64,000 nucleotides of DNA, taken from NCBI GenBank assembly GCA_900470195.1, contig UEIJ01000005.1:248001-312000 (forward strand), in the 5' to 3' direction. Position 1 is the stretch's first letter; every line of letters starts with the position of its first letter. Source of the DNA: Hyphomicrobiales bacterium (lineage in GTDB: Bacteria; Pseudomonadota; Alphaproteobacteria; Rhizobiales; Rhizobiaceae). Below are positions 18,899 to 27,527 of the stretch, one piece after another. The notes beneath the pieces are model-generated. The model made no database searches. It was not told the DNA's origin and saw nothing but the letters and a program-made list of their open reading frames with translations. Made by a program: the position numbers and the translations under genes.

Positions 18899-19324
18899 AT
18901 GAAATCGACAAAACTCATACTTTCCGCAATATTCGCACTTGGCTTTTCGGCTGCGGCGCATGCCGACGCCGTTCCCAAGCGTTCGAAGGATTTTACAGGC
19001 AACTACCAGACGCTCGTCAAGGACCAGCGGGTGGCGCCGCAGATCGCCGACTGCATCTCCAGCGGCTATGATTATGTGAAGAAGAGCAAGAAATATGATC
19101 GTCTCGGCTTCACCAAGGACGATATTTCGGACGCGCAAACCGATGATAAATCATCGAAATTCAGCACGAGCGATCCGCGCAAGGTATCGGCTGTGATTTC
19201 GGTCCCCGGCGAAGCGCGCAACAAGGGCGTTTCAGCGAAGTGGGACAGCATCACGCTGCGCTGCGGCATTACGGACGGAAAGCTGAAAGCAATCGAACTC
19301 GCTCCCAACAAGTCCGACAGGTAA
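18899..19324 (+). CDS. Small exported protein, unknown function
   Basis: This 141-residue protein has a clear signal peptide (MKSTKLILSAIFALGFSAAA, cleavage likely after AHA). The start at 18899 is chosen because CGAGG lies eight bases upstream; an ATG at 18893 is too close to that site. The mature part is lysine-rich and has two cysteines (DCISSGYDYV and LRCGITDG). I do not recognise the family. It is probably periplasmic and transcribed with or shortly after the extensin-like gene. Confidence 0.72.
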   Translation: MKSTKLILSAIFALGFSAAAHADAVPKRSKDFTGNYQTLVKDQRVAPQIADCISSGYDYVKKSKKYDRLGFTKDDISDAQTDDKSSKFSTSDPRKVSAVISVPGEARNKGVSAKWDSITLRCGITDGKLKAIELAPNKSDR

Positions 19325-19365
19325 AAATCACATGGCGAGTGCCAGACGGCACTCGCCTGTCCTGT

Positions 19366-19563
19366 TCAGTGCTTCTTCTTGTCGTCTACGTGCTGGGGCA
19401 GACTTTTGCGTTTGGTTTCAGCAAACTCTTCCAGTTCCTTTTCGGTCATCGATTCATACATTTCCTTCGACGCACCGATGAGTTCGCTTTTCTTGATCTC
19501 GCCGCGCTTGGCAGCAAGGGCAGCTCCAGCTGCTTTCTGTTGGGCCTGTGATTTTGCGGGCAT
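19366..19563 (-). CDS. DUF3008-type small protein
   Basis: This 65-residue, alanine- and lysine-rich cytoplasmic protein starts MPAKSQAQQKAAGAALAAKR and continues with SKEMYESMTEKELEEFAETK. This matches the DUF3008 family of short proteins that look like the KGG/stress-related type. AGGAGA lies seven bases before the ATG at 19563; longer upstream frames are not needed. It is encoded after, and on the same strand as, the HxlR regulator. Function unknown; general stress association is only an inference from similar short proteins. Confidence 0.8.
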   Translation of the reverse strand: MPAKSQAQQKAAGAALAAKRGEIKKSELIGASKEMYESMTEKELEEFAETKRKSLPQHVDDKKKH

Positions 19564-19618
19564 GGCTTTCTCTCCTGTCTGACAAAACAAACGCAGGGGG
19601 AGACGGGCCGGTTCCCTT

Positions 19619-20032
19619 TTATTCGGTGTCTCCGTCAAAACGTGAGCGTGCATCACGAAGCAGATCACGGTTCTTGACTGCCCATTGGCCGAGCACATCG
19701 ATCGGCACTGCCAGAGAATGTCCAAGCTCGGTCAGTGCATATTCCACTTCAGGCGGAGATGTCGGGCGAACATGCCGGGAAACAAGCCCGTCCCGTTCCA
19801 GAGACCGTAACGTGACCGTCAGCATGCGTTGCGAAATGCCCTCAATGGAGCGCCGCAATGCATTGAAGCGCATAGAACCTTCCTGAAGATTGAAAATGAC
19901 AAGAATGCTCCATGTGTCGCCCACCCGGTCCAGCACCTCACGGATCGGACAGGTGCCGTTCCCATCGGTTTGAAACGCCGTGGTCGACGAGAGCAGAGGC
20001 GTTTTGCCATCTGGACGTGTCGGTATCGTCAT
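19619..20032 (-). CDS. HxlR-family transcription regulator
   Basis: This 137-residue winged-helix protein is of the HxlR (MarR-related) family. The sensor cysteine stands near the N-terminus (NGTCPIREVLDRVGDTWSILV), followed by the DNA-binding helix SMRFNALRRSIEGISQRMLT and the wing (RHVRPTSPPEVEYALTELG). Members often respond to aldehydes, quinones or disulphide stress through that cysteine. The start at 20032 has AGGAGA upstream. It is divergent from the oxidoreductase at 20348, which is the likely target. Confidence 0.9.
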   Translation of the reverse strand: MTIPTRPDGKTPLLSSTTAFQTDGNGTCPIREVLDRVGDTWSILVIFNLQEGSMRFNALRRSIEGISQRMLTVTLRSLERDGLVSRHVRPTSPPEVEYALTELGHSLAVPIDVLGQWAVKNRDLLRDARSRFDGDTE

Positions 20033-20133
20033 CGGTTTCTCCTGAACATACGGCCTGTGACCGATGTGCTTTCCGTCATTCAAGCCATGGCACTTTCGTA
20101 CCCGCATGCCTCATCCCCTGGCTGCGGAAAGTA

Positions 20134-20143
20134 TGTAAATACA
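20134..20143. promoter_or_regulatory. Possible HxlR operator in divergent gap
   Basis: TGTAAATACA is a short palindrome (TGTA arms) in the 315-base gap between the HxlR gene and the oxidoreductase. CATGTA also occurs twice nearby, near 20216-20236. No other coding signal is seen in the gap. Assignment is by position only. Confidence 0.35.
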
Positions 20144-20347
20144 AACAGATAGCGCAGTTTTACGCCTTTGGATCATCGAAACAGCCCATAATACTTGCCT
20201 TTGGCGCGGTTACTTCCATGTACCCTGAACATGTAAAAGTGCGTTCTTCACATGCATGGCAGTATCGCTTATGTGGTTATCAGAAATAACCTGATTATGA
20301 AACATACCTTAATTCATTCGATACGAGAAGATCGGAAAGGAAATGCC

Positions 20348-20989
20348 ATGACCAAGATCGCACTGATCGGCGCAACAGGCTTTGTAGGCGCCGCAATTCT
20401 CAAGGAAGCGGCAGCGCGCGGTGACCGGGTTACCGCGCTGGTTCGTCATCCGGAGAAAGTGGAAAAACTCGCCAATGTGACAGCGGTGAAGGCTGACGTA
20501 TTCGACACCGACGCGCTTGCAAGCCAGCTTGCAGGGCATGATATCGTGATTTCAGCTTACAATCCGGGCTGGAGTGACAAGAACATCCGCGAAAACCACA
20601 TCAATGGCAGCCGCTCCATCACGGAAGCCACCAAAAAGGCGGGCATCAAGCGCCTCATAGCGGTTGGCGGCGCAGGCAGTCTTTCGATCAATGGCAAGCA
20701 GTTGGTCGACTCGCCTGAGTTTCCCGCCGAATGGAAGGAGGGCGCGCTTGGTGCCCGTCAGGCACTCGACGAATTGCGCCGTGAGGATGCACTGGAATGG
20801 ACTTTCGTGTCGCCAGCGATCATTCTCCAGCCGGGCGAACGCACCGGAAAATATCGCCTCGGAACAGATGAGCCGGTGTTCGACGACAAGGGTGAAAGCA
20901 AGATTTCGGTGGCCGATCTGGCTGTCGCCATTCTGGACGAAGCTGAAAAAGGCCAGCATATTCGCAAGCGTTTCACAGCCGCCTATTGA
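20348..20989 (+). CDS. NAD(P)-binding oxidoreductase, NmrA/SDR-a5-like
   Basis: This 213-residue atypical short-chain-dehydrogenase protein has a Rossmann start KIALIGATGFVGAAILKEA (residues 3-21), the basic LVRHPEKVEKL that favours NADPH, and GAGSLSINGKQLVDSPEFP, resembling NmrA-like and YwnB/YhfK quinone-reductase-like proteins. The classical YxxxK is absent, as in that subgroup. AAAGGAAA precedes the ATG at 20348. The divergent HxlR gene suggests induction by electrophiles or quinones, but this is inferred from HxlR systems elsewhere. Confidence 0.85.
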   Translation: MTKIALIGATGFVGAAILKEAAARGDRVTALVRHPEKVEKLANVTAVKADVFDTDALASQLAGHDIVISAYNPGWSDKNIRENHINGSRSITEATKKAGIKRLIAVGGAGSLSINGKQLVDSPEFPAEWKEGALGARQALDELRREDALEWTFVSPAIILQPGERTGKYRLGTDEPVFDDKGESKISVADLAVAILDEAEKGQHIRKRFTAAY

Positions 20990-21032
20990 GGCAAATCACA
21001 GAAATGCCACATTTTTGACGGGCGCTCGACAC

Positions 21033-21071
21033 AAAATCGGTGGTGAAATACACACATCCCCACCGGTTTTT
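21033..21071 (+). terminator. Terminator after the oxidoreductase
   Basis: AAAATCGGTGG (21033-21043) pairs with CCACCGGTTTT (21060-21070), with one G-U pair and a 16-base loop, and five Ts follow. Confidence 0.6.
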
Positions 21072-21121
21072 CGCCCCAAAAGTCCACAAAACGGGTTTGC
21101 CGCCGCTCTGCCTTGATTATC

Positions 21122-24100
21122 TCAAACCAGTTCTACATCCACCACGCCGTGAATGGCTTTCATGGCGCTCGCGATCTGTGGACTGACACGATAACGGTGC
21201 GGCAGTTCGATCTCGACTTCGCGCTGGCCATTATCCTTGATGACGATGAGGCTCACCTGCCCGTCGCCGCGCGTATTGAAATGCGGCGTGATATGGCGGA
21301 CAGCATCGGCCGAGCGCAGATAGAGCCGCATCGCCTTCTGCATCCGGCAGGCTTCGTCTTCAAGCGACTGGACAGTCTGGATGCGCAGGCCGATACCCTC
21401 GGGACGGTTTTCCGCCTGAACAGTAATCACCACCGACTTGCCGCTTTCCAGAAGATCGCGATATTGCGCCAGCCCTTCAGAAAACAGCACCGCTTCAAAC
21501 TGGCCGCTCGCATCTGACAGCTGCACGATGCCCATCTTGTTGCCGGTTCGCGTCTTGCGCTCCTGACGCGCTGTCACGGTGCCCGCCAGACGTCCGGCAT
21601 TGGCGCCGCGCTTGACGGCTGCGGAAAAATCCGCCCAGCTTTGAACGCGCATGCGGTTCAGCACATCGCGATATTCATCGAGCGGATGCGCCGACAGATA
21701 GAAGCCGACCGCCTGAAACTCGCGATGCAGCATTTCGGAAGGCAGCCAGGGTGCCGCCTGCGGCAGGATGAGTGTTTCCTTGGGAGCGCCGGACAGGCCG
21801 AAAATATCGGACTGGCCGCTCGCCGCATTTTCCTGCGTGCGCTGGGCAAAGCCCATGATGCGATCCATGCCCGCGCTCATTGCTGGACGATCCCGACCGA
21901 AACAATCCATCGCGCCAGCATTGATGAGACTTTCCAGCACGCGGCGATTGACGATACGCGGATCGACACGCTCGCAGAAATCCTCAAGGCTTTCAAAAGG
22001 CTTTTCGGCCCGCACATCGACAATATGATCGACCGCCGCCTCGCCCACGCCCTTGATGGCGGCGAGCGAATAGAAAATCTGCTTCTCGCCCACTTCAAAC
22101 GGACGGAACGACGTCATCACCGATGGCGGCACGACCTCGATGCCCAGGCGGTTCGCCTCACGGCGGAAATCGTTGAGCTTGTCTGTATTCGACATATCGT
22201 AGGTCATCGACGCGGCCAGAAACTCGACCGGGTAATGCGCCTTCATATAGGCCGTCTGGTACGATACGATGGCATAGGCGGCGGCGTGCGACTTGTTGAA
22301 GCCGTAGTCGGCGAACTTGGCCAAGAGGTCGAAGATCATGTTAGCCTGTGCCTTGTCGACACCGCCTTCGATCGCGCCATCCACGAAACGGACGCGCTGC
22401 TTGTCCATTTCCTCGCGGATCTTCTTGCCCATGGCGCGGCGCAAAAGGTCAGCTTCACCGAGCGAGTAGCCCGAAAGCACCTGCGCGATCTGCATCACCT
22501 GTTCCTGATAGACGATAACGCCCTGCGTTTCCTTGATCAGGTGATCGATCTTCGGGTGAATGGAGGCGATCTCCTCCTCGCCGTTCTTGCGCGCATTATA
22601 GGTCGGGATGTTCTCCATCGGACCGGGACGATAAAGCGCCACAAGCGCAATAATGTCCTCGATCCGGTCCGGGCGCATGCCGAGCAGCGCCTTTCGCATG
22701 CCGGCACTTTCAACCTGGAACACGCCGACCGTTTCGCCGCGCGACAGCATTTCATAGGTGAGCGGATCGTCGAGCGGCACATGCGACAGATCGATCTCGA
22801 TGCCCTTGCGCGCCACCAGCTTGACCGCCGTTTCCAGAACCGTCAGCGTCTTGAGACCAAGGAAGTCGAACTTGACCAGCCCCGCCTGCTCGACCCATTT
22901 CATGTTGAACTGGGTGACCGGCATATCCGAACGCGGATCGCGATACATGGGCACCAGTTCGGACAGCGGACGATCACCGATCACGATACCGGCGGCGTGG
23001 GTCGAGGCGTGGCGGTAAAGCCCCTCAAGCTTGAGCGCCATGTCGAGCAGCCGCCCGACGACCGGCTCCTTCTCACGCTCTTCATTGATCTTCGGCTCGG
23101 TCTCGATGGCCTGTGCCAGCGATACGGGATTGGCCGGGTTCTGCGGCACCAGCTTGCAGAGACGATCAACCTGACCGTAAGGCATTTCCAGAACGCGCCC
23201 CACGTCGCGCAGCACGGCGCGGGCTTGCAAGGTTCCGAAAGTGATGATCTGCGCAACCTGATCGCGCCCGTATTTTTCCTGCACATAGCGGATCACCTCT
23301 TCACGGCGATCCTGACAGAAATCGATATCGAAGTCGGGCATCGAAACGCGATCCGGATTGAGGAAGCGTTCGAAAAGCAGCGAGAAGCGCAGCGGATCGA
23401 CATCGGTAATCGTCAGTGCATAGGCGACGAGCGAACCGGCACCGGAACCACGGCCCGGCCCGACCGGAATGCCATGGGCCTTCGCCCATTTGATGAAGTC
23501 GGCAACGATCAGGAAGTAGCCGGGGAACTTCATGCGAGTGATGATGCCGATCTCGTATTCAAGACGCTCGGCATATTGTTCTGCCGTATAGCCTTCCGCG
23601 AGACCCGCCGTTTCCAGGCGCATCTTCAGGCCCTCGCGCGCCTGCCGCGCCAGCTCGTCGGCCTCTGCCTGAAGAGCGGCTTCCTGGTCGTCCGATTCAC
23701 CTGTGAAACGCGGCAGGATCGGCTTGCGCGTCTGCGTGTACCAGCTGCAGCGCTGCGCAATCTCGACCGTGTTTTCGAGCGCCTCCGGCAGATCGGAAAA
23801 AAGCGCCGCCATTTCTGCGCGGCTTTTCAGGTGATGATCCGGTGTCAGGCGGCGGCGATCATCGTTGGAAAGAACCTGCCCGTCCGCAATGGCGAGAAGC
23901 GCATCGTGCGCCTCGAAATCCTCTGCCTTGAGAAAGAAAGCTTCATTGGTGGCCACCAGAGGCAAATCCATCTCATAGGCAAGCGCGACAGTTTTTGCTT
24001 CCAACGCACGGTCAAAGCCCGCGAAGCGTTGCAACTCGACATAAAGCCGGTCGCCAAAAACCTCCCCCAGAAAGGCAAGCCGCGAATGGGCCCTGTCCGG

Positions 24101-24613
24101 CCTGTCAGCGGAAAAGGACCGGCCAATGGGGCCAAGCGGTCCTCCCGTCAGAACGATCACATCCTTTGACAAGGCGGGAAGCCAGTCCGCCGCTATGTGC
24201 ACCGGGTCGCCCGCCGGTGTGTCCAGATATGCGCGACTGACAAGCCGCACGATATTCGCATAGCCCTCCTCCGTTGCCGCAAGCAGCACGATGGGGGCAA
24301 GATCGAGCGCAAGCCTGCGATTGGCGCTGCGCCCGTTATCGTTATGGTCGCCGAAGGCGATGTCGAGCTGGCACCCGATAATCGGCTGCAAACCGTCCTT
24401 CGATGCCTTCTGTGCGAATTCCAGCGCACCGAACAGATTGTTGGTGTCCGTGACCGCGATAGCCGGCGCCTCGTCGGCAATCGCCTGTTTGATGATCTTG
24501 CCGAGCGGCAATGCGCCTTCCAGCAAGGAATAGGCCGAGTGTACGCGCAGATGCACGAAACGTGGCGTCAAAGCACCGTCATTTGCTGCATTGCCTGCTG
24601 CTGCATCACTCAT
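21122..24613 (-). CDS. dnaE: DNA polymerase III alpha subunit
   Basis: This is the replicative polymerase, about 1163 residues from the preferred start. The order is an N-terminal PHP domain (FVHLRVHSAYSLLEGALPL onward), then the C-family palm with catalytic aspartates in PDFDIDF (426-432), the fingers, tandem helix-hairpin-helix near KGVGEAAVDHIVDVR, and an OB fold (LAGTVTARQERKTRTGNK). It is the dnaE1-type enzyme, not the error-prone ImuC/DnaE2. An in-frame ATG at 24655 would add 14 residues; 24613 is chosen for its conserved-looking N-terminus and GGGG upstream. Confidence 0.96.
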   Translation of the reverse strand: MSDAAAGNAANDGALTPRFVHLRVHSAYSLLEGALPLGKIIKQAIADEAPAIAVTDTNNLFGALEFAQKASKDGLQPIIGCQLDIAFGDHNDNGRSANRRLALDLAPIVLLAATEEGYANIVRLVSRAYLDTPAGDPVHIAADWLPALSKDVIVLTGGPLGPIGRSFSADRPDRAHSRLAFLGEVFGDRLYVELQRFAGFDRALEAKTVALAYEMDLPLVATNEAFFLKAEDFEAHDALLAIADGQVLSNDDRRRLTPDHHLKSRAEMAALFSDLPEALENTVEIAQRCSWYTQTRKPILPRFTGESDDQEAALQAEADELARQAREGLKMRLETAGLAEGYTAEQYAERLEYEIGIITRMKFPGYFLIVADFIKWAKAHGIPVGPGRGSGAGSLVAYALTITDVDPLRFSLLFERFLNPDRVSMPDFDIDFCQDRREEVIRYVQEKYGRDQVAQIITFGTLQARAVLRDVGRVLEMPYGQVDRLCKLVPQNPANPVSLAQAIETEPKINEEREKEPVVGRLLDMALKLEGLYRHASTHAAGIVIGDRPLSELVPMYRDPRSDMPVTQFNMKWVEQAGLVKFDFLGLKTLTVLETAVKLVARKGIEIDLSHVPLDDPLTYEMLSRGETVGVFQVESAGMRKALLGMRPDRIEDIIALVALYRPGPMENIPTYNARKNGEEEIASIHPKIDHLIKETQGVIVYQEQVMQIAQVLSGYSLGEADLLRRAMGKKIREEMDKQRVRFVDGAIEGGVDKAQANMIFDLLAKFADYGFNKSHAAAYAIVSYQTAYMKAHYPVEFLAASMTYDMSNTDKLNDFRREANRLGIEVVPPSVMTSFRPFEVGEKQIFYSLAAIKGVGEAAVDHIVDVRAEKPFESLEDFCERVDPRIVNRRVLESLINAGAMDCFGRDRPAMSAGMDRIMGFAQRTQENAASGQSDIFGLSGAPKETLILPQAAPWLPSEMLHREFQAVGFYLSAHPLDEYRDVLNRMRVQSWADFSAAVKRGANAGRLAGTVTARQERKTRTGNKMGIVQLSDASGQFEAVLFSEGLAQYRDLLESGKSVVITVQAENRPEGIGLRIQTVQSLEDEACRMQKAMRLYLRSADAVRHITPHFNTRGDGQVSLIVIKDNGQREVEIELPHRYRVSPQIASAMKAIHGVVDVELV

Positions 24614-24836
24614 TCCGTCGACCCCGATCATCTGCTGAACCGCACGGATGGACATACATCCGATACGGATAACCGCCTATAGCAATTGCATCGATGGCGA
24701 AACTCGTTCGTCGTCCATCAAGGCTGGCGGCTGGCGACTCTGTCGCCTGAAAGCATCAGTTTCGGGGAATGATGTGGCGATGTCCAGTAAGACTATCGCC
24801 GCCTTGGCGCGGGTTCACAGGAACCCGCTATTTCCT

Positions 24837-24923
24837 TCAAATCGCACTCACCCAGATGGCGAAAGTTGCAATGAACAGGCTTACCGAAATGAAAGACAGA
24901 ACGTCGTGGACGAGATCGGTCAT
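24837..24923 (-). CDS. 28-residue membrane protein with SOS box (new small gene)
   Basis: ATG at 24923 is preceded by AGAGGAG at ideal spacing (eight bases) and opens a 28-codon frame ending TGA at 24837. The product begins MTDLVHDVLSFISVS, continues as an almost wholly hydrophobic helix and ends FAIWVSAI. A single membrane span with a short acidic N-terminus is clear. A perfect GTTC-N7-GTTC LexA-type box lies 39-53 bases upstream of the start. Size, topology and regulation recall the Caulobacter SOS division inhibitor SidA (29 residues), but homology is not shown. A short GCGGGTTC/GAACCCGC hairpin (24809-24828) follows the stop. Confidence 0.7.
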   Translation of the reverse strand: MTDLVHDVLSFISVSLFIATFAIWVSAI

Positions 24924-24961
24924 GTTGGAAACTCCTCTGTGTTCACGTATGTTTATTTTTT

Positions 24962-24976
24962 GTTCTATTTTTGTTC
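24962..24976 (-). promoter_or_regulatory. LexA (SOS) box, GTTC-N7-GTTC
   Basis: GTTC (24962-24965), TATTTTT, GTTC (24973-24976) exactly fits the Rhizobiales LexA operator, read as GAAC-N7-GAAC on the minus strand. A TTGACT hexamer (24985-24980, minus strand) sits just upstream, so bound LexA would cover the promoter of the 28-residue protein. Confidence 0.75.
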
Positions 24977-25123
24977 CAAAGTCAACACCCGTTCTGCAAC
25001 GGCATTCATTTTAGGGTTTACGAATAGTGAATACACAACCGCAGGCAGGAGCGGCGGGAGAAAGGGGTGCCGGTCGCCTCATAAGGCGACGCTGCGGGGC
25101 CAGGCCGGGAGCGCCGGTCTGGT

Positions 25124-25514
25124 GGAGCCGCACCTCGCCCTTCGAGACGCCGCCTGCGGCGATTCCTCAGGATGAGGTGCTGGGCCGCGGCGAGGCACCC
25201 ATATAGAAATGCAATTCAGCGGACCGCATCTCCCCTGAGGACATTCAACCCGGGGCAAATGGGCCAGAGCAAATGGCCGGAGCGCGCTGATAGCGGAGCC
25301 GCACCTCGCCCTTCGAGACGCCGCCTGCGGCGGCTCCTCAGGATGAGGTGCTGGGCCGCGCTGAGGCACCCATATAGAAATGCAATTCAGCGGACCGCAT
25401 CTCCCCTGAGTACATTCACCCCAGGGCAAATGGGCCAGAGCGCGCTGATAGCGGAGCCGCACCTCGCCTTTCGAGACGCCGCCTGCGGCGGCTCCTCAGG
25501 ATGAGGTGCTACTG
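25124..25514. repeat. Three tandem copies of a palindromic repeat (family A)
   Basis: GGAGCCGCACCTCGCC begins copies at 25124, 25295 and 25453, with periods of 171 and 158 bases; the third is cut short at about 25514. Each contains GCACCTC and GAGGTGC as outer arms and GCCGCCTGCGGCGG inside, a strong hairpin. The first two also share a spacer with CATATAGAAATGCAATTCAGCGG. Apparent reading frames across it are a by-product of the repeat. It separates lolD from the small SOS gene and may end the proS-lolE-lolD transcript. Confidence 0.85.
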
Positions 25515-25527
25515 GAATCTGGAATAC

Positions 25528-26211
25528 TTACAGGTCGACGACCTTACCGTCCTTCAGCGTCACGCGGCGGTCCATCCGGCCAGCCAGTTCGTGATTGTGG
25601 GTGGCGATCAGGGCCGCAAGCCCGGACTGGCGCACGAGCGCTTCCAGAGCACCAAAGACATAAGACGACGTCGTCGGGTCAAGGTTGCCGGTCGGCTCGT
25701 CCGCCAGAAGAACGAGCGGCGCATTGGCGACGGCGCGGGCGATGGCGACACGCTGCTGTTCGCCGCCGGAAAGCTCCGAGGGGCGATGCGAGGCGCGTTT
25801 GCCGATCTTCATATATTCCAGAAGCTGCTGCGCGCGTTCCGCCGCCTGCTTCCTGGACAGTCCGCGGATCATCTGCGGCATCATCACATTCTCCAGCGCG
25901 GAAAATTCCGGCAGGAGGTGATGGAACTGATAGACGAAGCCGATGTCGTTGCGGCGCACCGCCGTGCGCGCATCATCGGAGAGCTTGCTGCAGGAACGGC
26001 CGTCCAGCATTACATCGCCCGCATCGGGGCGCTCCAGAAGGCCAGCCGTGTGCAGCAATGTCGATTTACCCGCTCCCGAGGGCGCCACGAGCGCAACCAT
26101 TTCGCCGCGGCGCAGCGTGAAATCGGCATCCTTTAGGATAACCAGTTCGCGGTCGACTTCCTTATAGGCGCGGCTGACCTTCTCCAGCCGCAGGATCACT
26201 TCAGCCGCCAT
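25528..26211 (-). CDS. lolD: Lipoprotein-releasing ABC transporter ATPase LolD
   Basis: This is the 227-residue ATPase that powers release of outer-membrane lipoproteins from the inner membrane to LolA. Motifs are all present: Walker [10 protein letters not shown] (43-51), Q-loop FVYQFHHLL, signature LSGGEQQR (147-154), Walker B VLLADEP (to 173) and the switch histidine in ATHNHEL. The ATG overlaps the stop of the permease gene by one base (TAATG), showing coupling. Sequence and partner identify it as LolD rather than FtsE or MacB. Confidence 0.93.
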   Translation of the reverse strand: MAAEVILRLEKVSRAYKEVDRELVILKDADFTLRRGEMVALVAPSGAGKSTLLHTAGLLERPDAGDVMLDGRSCSKLSDDARTAVRRNDIGFVYQFHHLLPEFSALENVMMPQMIRGLSRKQAAERAQQLLEYMKIGKRASHRPSELSGGEQQRVAIARAVANAPLVLLADEPTGNLDPTTSSYVFGALEALVRQSGLAALIATHNHELAGRMDRRVTLKDGKVVDL

Positions 26212-27527
26212 TATTCATACCTCAATGCTTCGACCGGATCGAGCTTGGCAGCACGCCAGGCCGGGAAAATGGTGGCGATGAAAGAAAGCACCAGAGCCAT
26301 GACGATGACGGAAATCGTTTCGCCGGGGTCCATCTTGGCCGGAAGCTGGCTCAGGAAATAAAGTTCCGGATTGAAGAGCGTCGTGCCGGAGAGCCACGAG
26401 AAGAACTCACGGATGCGCTCGACGTTGAGGCAGACGACGACGCCCAGAACCACACCGGCCACGGTGCCGGTGACGCCGATGGCAGCACCCGTCATCAGGA
26501 ATATGCGCATCACCGCACCACGGGTTGCCCCCATGGTGCGCAGGATCGCAATGTCATGCCCCTTGTCCTTCACCAGCATGATGAGACCGGAAATGATGTT
26601 GAGCGCGGCCACCAGCACGATCAGCGTCAGGATCATGAACATGACGTTGCGTTCAACTTCGAGCGCCGAAAAGAATGTATGATTGTTCTGACGCCAATCG
26701 GTCAGCAAAAGCTGGCGCGCCGCCACTTCTTCCACCGGCGCACGCATCGCATCCACCTTGTCGGGATTATCGACAAAGATTTCAAGCGATTGCACCTTGC
26801 CTTCCTGATTGAAGAAAAGCTGCGCTTCGGACAGCGGCATCATGACAATCGACGCGTCATATTCCGACATGCCGATCTCGAAGATCGCCGTGATCGGATA
26901 GGCTTTCACACGCGGATTGACGCCGAATGGCGTGACGTCGCCGTCCGGCGAGATCACCCGCAGCGTATCGCCGATGGAAAGGCCGAGATTCTGCGCCATG
27001 CGGGTTCCGATGGCGACGCCGCCACTCTGATCGAAGCCCTGCAGCGTGCCCTGGCGGATATTGCCGGAAACGAGCTTGAGCTTGTCGAGGTCTTCCTCGC
27101 GGAGCCCTCTTACCAGCGCGCCCGACCCAGCACCGATATTGCCCTGAACGAGCGCCTGCCCTTCCACGACGGGAACGGCGAACTTGATGCCCGAAATACC
27201 GTCGATCCGCTTGATGAGATCGGCATAATCATCCAGGGGACGGTCCATAGGCTGCATGATCAGATGGCCGTTAATGCCCAGAATGCGCGTCAGAAGCTCG
27301 GCGCGGAAGCCGTTCATCACCGCCATCACGATGATAAGCGTCGCCACGCCCAGCATGATGCCGGTGAAGGAAAAACCGGCAATGACCGAAATAAATGTCT
27401 CGCGGCGGCGCGCGCGCAGATATCGCCAGGCGATCATCCGCTCATAGGCCGAGAATGGACCCGACTTGGGCGCTTTTTGCGCTACCTTCGCCTTGTCCCC
27501 GGATTTTGCTGCCGCCGCGTTGCTCAT
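26211..27527 (-). CDS. LolC/LolE-family lipoprotein-releasing permease
   Basis: This is a 438-residue inner-membrane permease. One membrane span near residues 45-70 ([21 protein letters not shown]) is followed by a large periplasmic MacB-core domain (about 75-290), then three spans in the C-terminal third, ending VEALRYE. Alphaproteobacteria usually have one such gene working as a homodimer with LolD, which fits the single copy here. The N-terminal 20-residue Lys/Ala-rich extension is unusual but basic. The start overlaps proS by four bases. Confidence 0.92.
   Translation of the reverse strand: MSNAAAAKSGDKAKVAQKAPKSGPFSAYERMIAWRYLRARRRETFISVIAGFSFTGIMLGVATLIIVMAVMNGFRAELLTRILGINGHLIMQPMDRPLDDYADLIKRIDGISGIKFAVPVVEGQALVQGNIGAGSGALVRGLREEDLDKLKLVSGNIRQGTLQGFDQSGGVAIGTRMAQNLGLSIGDTLRVISPDGDVTPFGVNPRVKAYPITAIFEIGMSEYDASIVMMPLSEAQLFFNQEGKVQSLEIFVDNPDKVDAMRAPVEEVAARQLLLTDWRQNNHTFFSALEVERNVMFMILTLIVLVAALNIISGLIMLVKDKGHDIAILRTMGATRGAVMRIFLMTGAAIGVTGTVAGVVLGVVVCLNVERIREFFSWLSGTTLFNPELYFLSQLPAKMDPGETISVIVMALVLSFIATIFPAWRAAKLDPVEALRYE

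Noticed and set aside
21641..24169. Very long open frame (842 codons) on the plus strand opposite dnaE
   Set aside because: It is fully antisense to a secure essential gene. In GC-rich DNA the strong third-position bias of the real gene keeps the opposite frame open. It has no recognisable domain and a His/Arg/Asp-rich composition.
24769..25014. Plus-strand 81-codon frame upstream of dnaE
   Set aside because: It lies antisense to the better-supported 28-codon gene, has no ribosome-binding site and no sensible composition.
25079..25462. Minus-strand 127-codon frame with internal repeats (APHPEE..QAASRRARCGS)
   Set aside because: It is a translation of the palindromic repeat copies, not a gene. 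Such repeats give the same pseudo-protein wherever they occur.
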